Program-made: the position numbers and the translations under genes
Shown: piece after piece, positions 1 to 64,000 of the stretch
Numbering within the stretch: the stretch's first letter is position 1
Layout: each line of letters starts with the position of its first letter
The notes under the pieces: model-generated
Told to the model about the DNA's origin: nothing
Seen by the model: only the letters and a program-made list of their open reading frames with translations
Databases searched by the model: none
Source of the DNA: Anoplopoma fimbria
Lineage: Eukaryota > Chordata > Actinopteri > Perciformes > Anoplopomatidae
DNA length: 64,000 nt
Assembly: GCF_027596085.1 (NCBI RefSeq)
Contig: NC_072464.1
Span: 20,391,456-20,455,455 of the forward strand
Direction of reading: 5' to 3'

Positions 1-3000
1 TGTAATGTGATGGTGAACCTTATACACACACACTGTAATGTGATGGTGAACCTTATACACACACACTGTAATGTGATGGTGAACCTTATACACACACACT
101 GTAATGTGATGGTGAACCTTATACACACACACTGTAATGTGATGGTGAACCTTATACACACACACACTGTAATGTGATGGTGAACCTTATACACACACAC
201 TGTAATGTGATGGTGAACCTTATACACACACACTGTAATGTGATGGTGAACCTTATCCACACACACTGTAATGTGATGGTGAACCTTATACACACACACT
301 GTAATGTGATGGTGAACCTTATACACACACACTGTAATGTGATGGTGAACCTTATACACACACACTGTAATGTGATGGTGAACCTTATCCACACACACTG
401 TAATGTGATGGTGAACCTTATACACACACACTGTAATGTGATGGTGAACCTTATACACACACACACACTGTAATGTGATGGTGAACCTTATACACACACA
501 CTGTAATGTGATGGTGAACCTTATACACACACACACACACACTGTAATGTGATGGTGAACCTTATACACACACACTGTAATGTGATGGTGAACCTTATAC
601 ACACACACTGTAATGTGATGGTGAACCTTATCCACACACACTGTAATGTGATGGTGAACCTTATACACACACACTGTAATGTGATGGTGAACCTTATACA
701 CACACACTGTAATGTGATGGTGAACCTTATCCACACACACTGTAATGTGATGGTGAACCTTATACACACACACTGTAATGTGATGGTGAACCTTATACAC
801 ACACACTGTAATGTGATGGTGAACCTTATACACACACACTGTAATGTGATGGTGAACCTTACACACACACACACACTGTAATGTGATGGTGAACCTTATA
901 CACACACACTGTAATGTGATGGTGAACCTTATACACACACACTGTAATGTGATGGTGAACCTTATACACACACACTGTAATGTGATGGTGAACCTTATAC
1001 ACACACACTGTAATGTGATGGTGAACCTTATACACACACACTGTAATGTGATGGTGAACCTTATACACACACACTGTAATGTGATGGTGAACCTTATACA
1101 CACACACTGTAATGTGATGGTGAACCTTATACACACACACTGTAATGTGATGGTGAACCTTATACACACACACACTGTAATGTGATGGTGAACCTTATAC
1201 ACACACACTGTAATGTGATGGTGAACCTTATACACACACACTGTAATGTGATGGTGAACCTTATACACACACACTGTAATGTGATGGTGAACCTTATACA
1301 TACACACACACTGTAATGTGATGGTGAACCTTATACACACACACTGTAATGTGATGGTGAACCTTATCCACACACACTGTAATGTGATGGTGAACCTTAT
1401 ACACACACACTGTAATGTGATGGTGAACCTTACACACACACACACACACACACACTGTAATGTGATGGTGAACCTTATCCACACACACTGTAATGTGATG
1501 GTGAACCTTATCCACACACACACTGTAATGTGATGGTGAACCTTATACACACACACTGTAATGTGATGGTGAACCTTATACACACACACACACTGTAATG
1601 TGATGGTGAACCTTATACACACACACTGTAATGTGATGGTGACACACACACTGTAATGTGATGGTGAACCTTATCCACACACACACTGTAATGTGATGGT
1701 GAACCTTATCCACACACACACTGTAATGTGATGGTGAACCTTATACACACACACTGTAATGTGATGGTGAACCTTATACACACACACTGTAATGTGATGG
1801 TGAACCTTATACACACACACTGTAATGTGATGGTGAACCTTATACACACACACTGTAATGTGATGGTGAACCTTATACACACACACTGTAATGTGATGGT
1901 GAACCTTATACACACACACTGTAATGTGATGGTGAACCTTATACACACACACTGTAATGTGATGGTGAACCTTATACACACACACTGTAATGTGATGGTG
2001 AACCTTATACACACACACACACACACACTGTAATGTGATGGTGAACCTTATACACACACTGTAATGTGATGGTGAACCTTATACACACACACACTGTAAT
2101 GTGATGGTGAACCTTATACACACACACTGTAATGTGATGGTGAACCTTATACACACACACACACTGTAATGTGATGGTGTATACACACACACTGTAATGT
2201 TATACACACACACTGTAATGTGATGGTGAACCTTATACACACACACTGTAATGTGATGGTGAACACACACACACTGTAATGTGATGGTGAACCTTACACA
2301 CACACACACTGTAATGTGATGGTGAACCTTACACACACACACACACACACTGTAATGTGATGGTGAACCTTATACACACACACACTGTAATGTGATGGTG
2401 ACACTGTAATATACACACACACTGTAATGTGATGGTGAACCTTATACACACACACTGTAATGTGATGGTGAACCTTATACACACACACACACTGTAATGT
2501 GATGGTGAACCTTATACACACACACTGTAATATTATGGTGAAGCTTATACACACACACACACTGTAATGTGATGGTGAAGCTTATACACACACACTGTAA
2601 TGTGATGGTGAACCTTATACACACACACTGTAATGTGATGGTGAACCTTATACACACACACTGTAATGTGATGGTGAACCTTATACACACACACTGTAAT
2701 GTGATGGTGAACCTTATACACACACACTGTAATGTGATGGTGAACCTTATACACACACACTGTAATGTGATGGTGAACACTTATGAACCTTATACACACA
2801 CACTGTAATGTGATGGTGAACCTTATACACACACACACTGTAATGTGATGGTGAACCTTATACACACACACTGTAATGTGATGGTGAACACACACTGTAA
2901 TGTGATGGTGAACCTTATCCACACACACACTGTAATGTGATGGTGAACCTTATACACACACACACACTGTAATGTGATGGTGAACCTTATCCACACACAC

Positions 3001-4945
3001 TGTAATGTGATGGTGAACTTACACACACACTGTAATGTGATGGTGAACCTTATACACACACACTGTAATGTGATGGTGAACCTTATACACACACACTGTA
3101 ATGTGATGGTGAACCTTATACACACACACTGTAATGTGATGGTGAACCTTATACACACACACACTGTAATGTGATGGTGAACCTTATACACACACACTGT
3201 AATGTGATGGTGAACCTTATACACACACACTGTAATGTGATGGTGAACCTTATACACACACACTGTAATGTGATGGTGAACCTTATCCACACACACTGTA
3301 ATGTGATGGTGAACCTTATACACACACACTGTAATGTGATGGTGAACCTTATACACACACACACACTGTAATGTGATGGTGAACCTTATACACACACACT
3401 GTAATGTGATGGTGAACCTTACACACACACACTGTAATGTGATGATGGTGAACTTATACACACACACTGTATACACTTATACACACACACTGTAATGTGA
3501 TGGTGAACCTTATACACACACACACACTGTAATGTGATGGTGAACCTTATACACACACACACACTGTAATGTGATGGTGAACCTTATACACACACACTGT
3601 AATGTGATGGTGAACCTTATCCACACACACTGTAATGTGATGGTGAACCTTATACACACACACTGTAATGTGATGGTGAACCTTATACACACACACTGTA
3701 ATATGATGGTGAACCTTATCCACACACACACACACTGTAATGTGATGGTGAACCTTATACACACACACTGTAATGTGATGGTGAACCTTATACACACACA
3801 CTGTAATGTGATGGTGAACCTTATACACACACACTGTAATGTGATGGTGAACCTTATACACACACACTGTAATGTGATGGTGAACCTTATACACACACAC
3901 TGTAATGTGATGGTGAACCTTATACACACACACTGTAATGTGATGGTGAACCTGTAATATGGTATACACACACACACACTGTAATGTGATGGTGAACCTT
4001 ATACACACACACACACTGTAATGTGATGGTGAACCTTATCCACACACACTGTAATGTGATGGTGAACCTTATACACACACACTGTAATGTGATGGTGAAC
4101 CTTATCCACACACACTGTAATGTGATGGTGAACCTTATACACACACACTGTAATGTGATGGTGAACCTTATACACACACACTGTAATGTGATGGTGAACA
4201 CACACACACACTGTAATGTGATGGTGAACCTTATACACACACACTGTAATGTGATGGTGAACCTTATACACACACACTGTAATATTATGGTGAAGCTTAT
4301 ACACACACACTGTAATGTGATGGTGAACCTTATACACACACACACTGTAATGTGATGGTGAACCTTATCCACACACACTGTAATGTGATGGTGAACCTTA
4401 TACACACACACTGTAATGTGATGGTGAACCTTATAATGTGATGGTGAACACACACACTGTAATGTGATGGTGACACACTGTTGATGGTGAACCTTATACA
4501 CACACACTGTAATATTATGGTGAAGCTTATACACACACACTGTAATGTGATGGTGAACCTTATACACACACACACTGTAATGTGATGGTGAACCTTATAC
4601 ACACACACACTGTAATGTGATGGTGAACCTTATACACACACACTGTAATGTGATGGTGAACCTTATACACACACACTGTAATATGATGGTGAACCTTATC
4701 CACACACACTGTAATGTGACACACACACACTGTAATGTGATGGTGAACCTTATCACACACACACTGTAATGTGATGTGATGGTGAACCACACACACACAC
4801 TGTAATGTATGGTGAACCTTATACACACACACTGTAATGTGATGGTGAACCTTACACACACACTGTAATATGATGGTGAACCTTATCCACACACACTGTA
4901 ATGTGATGGTGAACCTTATCCACACACACTGTAATGTGATGGTGA
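1..4945. repeat. Minisatellite array, unit about 33 bp, about 150 copies
   Basis: The array is made of a unit reading roughly TGTAATGTGATGGTGAACC followed by TTATACACACACAC. The usual spacing is 33 bp, varied by expansion or contraction of the embedded (AC)n tail. Because 33 is a multiple of three and the unit lacks stops in several frames, both strands stay open for long stretches, but nothing suggests coding. Variants include TATCC for TATAC, and ATATTATGG with an AAGC change. The last 800 bases are more degenerate, with partial units. The array begins before the window and ends at the sequence GATGGTGAAGCACAG. Confidence 0.97.
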
Positions 4946-5198
4946 AGCACAGTGTGTATTACTCTGCGACGCTCCTGACTACGGTGGCCGTGATGCTGCT
5001 GCGGTGCGGCTTTGTAGTTTACTAAGTTACTAAAACATGTTGACAGAGCGCCGTGTACCACACAAAACCGCTTCGAGGTCAGTAAGCACAACCAGAATTA
5101 ATCCATATATAAAGCGCTCCGGATTATAAGGCGCACTGTCGTTTTTTGAGAAAATTAAAGGCTTTTAAGTGCGCCTTATAGTGCGGAAAATACGGTAC
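4946..5198. mobile_element. Dispersed teleost repeat (MITE-like) with 12-bp hairpin
   Basis: This unique-looking GC-richer block sits between two tandem arrays. It contains a perfect inverted repeat, TATAAGGCGCAC at 5125-5136 against GTGCGCCTTATA at 5169-5180, and ends in GCGGAAAATACGGTA. I recognise this sequence from memory as a very common interspersed element of fish genomes, probably a nonautonomous DNA transposon. The exact family was not determined. There is no coding capacity. Confidence 0.7.
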
Positions 5199-6545
5199 TA
5201 TACTATGTCTTTTTTTTTAAAAATTGTATGACATACTATACTATGACTTTTTCTTATACATACTGTAATATGATTGTTTTTGACATCTCTATGACATACT
5301 ATGACTTTTTAATGAAATTTGTATGACAAATTATGTCTTTTTTATGACATACTATACTATGACATTTTTACGACATACTATACTATGTCTTTTTTTATCA
5401 CATACTTTTATGTGATTTTTTGACATACATACTTTTTTATATTATGGTGAACTTATACTATACACTGTAATGTGTTTTTATTAAATATATGACATACTAT
5501 ACTATGTCTTTTTTATTAAATCTATGACATACTATACTATGTCTTTTTTTAAAATTTGTATGACATACTATATTATGCCTTTTTTTTTTACATACTATAC
5601 TATGTCTTTTTTATTAAATCTATGACATACTATACTATGTCTTTTTTTTATCACATACTATATTATGCCTTTTTTTTTTTGACATACTATACTGTCTTTT
5701 TTATTAAATCTATGACATACTATACTATGTCTTTTTTATTAAATATATGACATACTATACTATGTCTTTTTTATTAAATATATGACATACTATACTATGT
5801 CTTTTTTTAAAATTTGTATGACATACTATATTTTGACTTTTTTATTAAATTTACATACTATACTATGTCTTTTTTTTAATATATGTATGACATACTATAC
5901 TATATTTTGACTTTTTTTTTTATATACTAAATCTAACATATATACTATGACTTTCTTTTATCACATACTATATTATGCCTTTTTTTACATACTATACTAT
6001 GTCTTTTTTATTAAATATATGACATACTATACTATGTCTTTTTTATTAAATATATGACATACTATACTGTCTTTTTTTAAAATTTGTATGACATACTATA
6101 TTATGCCTTTTTTTTACATACTATACTATGTCTTTTTTTATTAAATATATGACATACTATACTATGACTTTTTCTTATACATACTGTACTATGATTTGTT
6201 TTTGACATTTCTGACATACTATGATACTTTTATGACATACGATACTATGACTTTTTTATGACATTTGTATGACATACTATGACTTTTTAATCACATACTG
6301 TACTATGACTTTTTTATGACATAATATGCTATGGCATTTTATTTTACACTATACTTTCACCTTTTATAAAATTTGTATGACATACTATACTGTCTTTTTT
6401 ATGACATAAAGTATTCTGACATTTTTACGACATACTATACTATATATTTTTTATTACATCTATATGTCATACTATACTATGACTTTTTATGAAATTTATA
6501 TGACACACTATGACATTTTTATGACCTACTATACTATGACTTTTT
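5199..6545. repeat. AT-rich tandem array, unit about 35-40 bp
   Basis: Degenerate tandem units are built from TGACATACTATACTATG followed by a T run and TTATTAAATATA. Unit length and the T runs vary. The array begins directly after the MITE-like element. It ends where the sequence becomes AACACAGCTGTCCTCAGGTAACTG, near 6585-6610. A single unit with the same flank recurs at about 9800-9885. No gene is present. Confidence 0.9.
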
Positions 6546-7860
6546 TGACAATTTGAGAATAAAATCTACACTTAAAAATCCAAACAAACACAGCTGTCCT
6601 CAGGTAACTGCGTCTCTTTTTTCAGATGTTAATGCTACGGGATTACGCAACAGTAAATCACAGCGTTCAGGCTGCCAACATTCATTCTAATCACTCACTT
6701 GGATTGATTGAAATCACAAAATGCCGCACTGAGAAGTCAGCTGAGTTCACCTGAAATACTATGACAGCCTGGACTTTGTAAAGGCCTCCAGTGTACTGTG
6801 TGGGACTGATTTTTTTAAGAAAAGCAGCAAATATTCACATATCGGGAAATGGAATTCGAGAATTGTAACTTTTAATTAAAAGTTTTTTATTGCAGAATTT
6901 CAGATTATTAGAGCATTTTCTTCTTTCCAACCTCTGGGGCTTGTATAGCTCAGCAAGAATAGTAGTCTTATAATTTATCTTTGAGTTTAAATGAAAAACC
7001 GGCTCTCTGTTTAATTGGGTTAGGTAGTCATGGTAACCAAGCAGAGTTTAAAAAGTACTAAAAATAATTTTGACATTTTTATAGATTAGCAGAATTACTT
7101 TTCTTTGGGGCTAAAATTATGAATCAGTGTGAAGAAAAGTAATTATTCAGTTGATTATTAATTAAGGAAAAATATAGAAAAAATACTAATTTGATGGTTT
7201 TCTTTTTGCTTTTTTATTATTATAATAATTTTGTTTCTAAAGCTTTACCTCAGGGGAGCTTGTGTACATTTTCCAATATTTTCTGACCTTTTTATAAACT
7301 AAACAATTAAGCAATTAACCTCAAGCATAATTGTCAGATTAATAATGGAAACAATCTTGCTTGGCTTTCCATCATTATTTTTTTCACAGATATAACAGAT
7401 GTTTCTGCACAAAATATTAGCTGATGTATTTAGACAAGATAACAGTCGTACATATTAATTTCTTTAATTATAGTTTTCCCACAAGTATTCTTTATCTCTG
7501 CAGCAACATTGTGGATATTACATTTTTTTTAGACTCAATCGGATGATAATTATAAATCTTGTTTTTTTTAAATCACTTATAAAAATAGAGGATGAAGTAT
7601 TCAGATTCAGAAAAATAATCTGCAGCTTTAATGATTGAATAATTGTTTTCAATATTTATCTTAAGCAAAAAAGCACCATATTAACTGCAAATTTGAATTA
7701 TAAGTTTTTCTTTGTCCTCTAAGAGAGTAAACTGAATTGTAAACTAATATAAAATAAAAACTTTTAAACCCAAATGTAACAGTTGATAGTCAGATCATTA
7801 GTGATTATCCAGTTACAGGCAGTTTAACCTTCTTTTTGTGCTTCATGCTGCTGTTCAGTC
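6546..7860. other. AT-rich intergenic DNA, no gene seen
   Basis: This stretch is AT-rich with stops in all frames and no recognised repeat beyond the edge of the preceding array. It lies downstream of the cask 3' end. Confidence 0.6.
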
Positions 7861-9347
7861 TTGGTTTTAGGACAGAGATATAGTTTGTGTCGTGCTTATG
7901 TTCAGTGGAAAAGAAAAGAAGAAGAAGAAACACTCCAAGGTTCACTTTTCCAACACATAAAAGGAAATATATTTAAAAAACTGTTCATACTGAAGAACTT
8001 TTATCATTGCAGAGTCATTTACACAAGAGGCAGTTTGTACGTCAGTCTGCCGATATTCATATACAGGTTATTCAGATGCACACGCTGCGTCCTCTTCCCT
8101 CGCAGAGTCGTCACCTTTGCAGAATGGATAGTGTACATAATCCTTTGCAGACAAGTTACACAGTTGCGTAATAAAAATGTCATCTCTCGTCAATTTTTAA
8201 ACTTGATTGAAACATTAATACTCTCGGACATCACATTTCTGAAATGGCAAATGAAGAATAAGGTGACATTTGTTTTGCCTTTTTTTCCGTGTATGACAAA
8301 TCAAAAAGAGAAAAATCAAGTCTTTTATTAGATTTTTTTCCTTTTTACAAACACATCTCACTACATGGTCGATCATTTTTTTTTCTCCTTTTTTTGTTTT
8401 ATAAATCTGTGGTTTAGAAATGTCACCTGAAATGCAAGGGATGTGCATAGGTGTCAAGTCAACGTCCGGCTCCGTTTTTTCTTGCTCCCGCTTGCGTCCC
8501 TTGAGTTCAGTCTTCCAAACAGTTGGAATGTTTTTTTATTTTTTTTAATATATATATATTTTTGTCTTCTTTTCTTTCTTGGAGGTTTACAGAGGGACAC
8601 TGGGAACACTGACTGACTGACAGCATGGAAGCTTGCAAATGTCCACATGCATGATATCCTCATTCAAATCTCTAAAACATTTATGGATTTATTTAGAAGA
8701 GACAGTACCTGGTCGGTTAGCAGGAAGGTGCGTATGTGTGTGATGATGTAACTGTACCGAAAGCCTACGGTGGGATCGTGAGACGATGAAACCCAGCGTT
8801 ACAGCTCAGAAAAAGAACCAGACAGAATAAATAATCATGATCTACAGATGAGGAGACATCGCAGTGGGTTTGTGTGCTTTTAGTTCAGTCTGCTTGTAGG
8901 CAGAATACCCCGACAGTGTCCTTCTACAGATGGTTTAGAACTACAACACCCAACAGGACTACAATGTGATGGGAGGACGGGATAACAGTACTGTCTCTTT
9001 AAAACAAACATCTACAAAAATGTTGCCTCCTAGCTAGTACAGACATGACAATATTCACTTTTTGTTTTAAACTCTGTGTTTTTTTTATACATCACTATGT
9101 CTAGGTCGTCTGTCAGGGCGAGAGTCCGATTACTGGCCGCCGCGGGTTGGTGGTGCAGCGTTCAGGAGGATGTCGGTTCGAATGCTGTGGTTGCTTTCAC
9201 AGTACGCTGACGGGGGGGGTGCAGTGTAGAGAGAGGGTTTCCCACAAGTTTATTACTTATTCTTACTTCGAAGAGGGAATGATGGGAGTTTGGCCAAGGT
9301 GTTGTTGCTGGGAGGTGGAGGTGGTGGTGTCTCTCAGGGCTGCAGGG
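7861..9347 (-). other. Probable cask 3' UTR
   Basis: This is the stretch directly downstream of the cask stop codon on the minus strand. Candidate polyadenylation hexamers AATAAA on the minus strand occur at 9249-9254, 8688-8693 and 8324-8329, so the UTR could be about 100, 660 or 1020 bases or longer. The outer limit given here is a guess. Open frames in this stretch have no protein-like character. Confidence 0.4.
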
Positions 9348-63968
<54,621 letters not shown>

Positions 63969-64000
63969 TCACCATTACAGCCAGGAGTGAAGCCAGTGTG

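Noticed and set aside
1..4945. Long open reading frames with 11-residue repeats on both strands, or a CRISPR-like array
   Set aside because: The frames exist only because the 33-bp unit is a multiple of three without stops. Both strands and several frames are open at once. Units are contiguous with no unique spacers, so it is a minisatellite, not a protein or CRISPR.
7861..8331. Plus-strand 156-codon frame downstream of cask
   Set aside because: Low-complexity composition, no recognised domain or splice context, and it overlaps probable cask 3' UTR.
9126..9240. tRNA-like GGTTCGAAT box near the cask stop
   Set aside because: A box B-like word alone, without a matching box A or cloverleaf, does not support a tRNA gene.

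Overview
This window is vertebrate nuclear DNA, almost certainly from a percomorph-like teleost. The signs are GT-AG split genes with short phase-matched exons, dense (CA)n/(GT)n microsatellites, and several dispersed repeats whose sequence I recognise as common in fish genomes. No bacterial, phage or CRISPR features are present.

The main gene is cask, the calcium/calmodulin-dependent serine protein kinase scaffold of the MAGUK family. It lies on the minus strand from 63762 (an internal kinase exon; the first coding exons are beyond 64000) to its stop codon at 9348. I placed 24 coding exons by joining reading frames at GT/AG sites. Their residue counts match human CASK exon by exon from about residue 93 to 926. 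They run through the C-lobe of the CaM-kinase domain, two L27 domains, the PDZ domain, the alternatively spliced linker, SH3, HOOK and the guanylate-kinase-like domain. An 18-nt microexon encoding LLAAER is present. A 42-nt in-frame candidate cassette exon lies just before SH3. Exon 45273-45374 is one base short inside a G run, exactly at the GFG motif that replaces DFG in CASK.

The 18.1-kb cask intron 45375-63516 holds two receptor genes on the opposite strand: gpr34 (47219-48657, two coding exons) and gpr82 (52297-53756, three coding exons). GPR34 and GPR82 are also nested antisense inside CASK in human, so this is an old conserved arrangement.

Layout: 1-4945 is a minisatellite with a unit of about 33 bp; 4946-5198 is a dispersed teleost element with a hairpin; 5199-6545 is a second, AT-rich tandem array; 6546-7860 is AT-rich DNA with no gene seen; 7861-9347 is probable cask 3' UTR; 9348-63762 is cask with its introns; 63763-64000 is cask intron with nothing else visible. 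The introns carry many microsatellites, several of them directly touching splice sites, plus decayed retroelement and MITE-like repeats and two local duplications (55.5/57.2 kb and 59.5/60.1 kb).

Limits: exon boundaries were placed by hand from frame, splice consensus and recalled family sequence. Repeat family names are from memory, and UTR limits are guesses.
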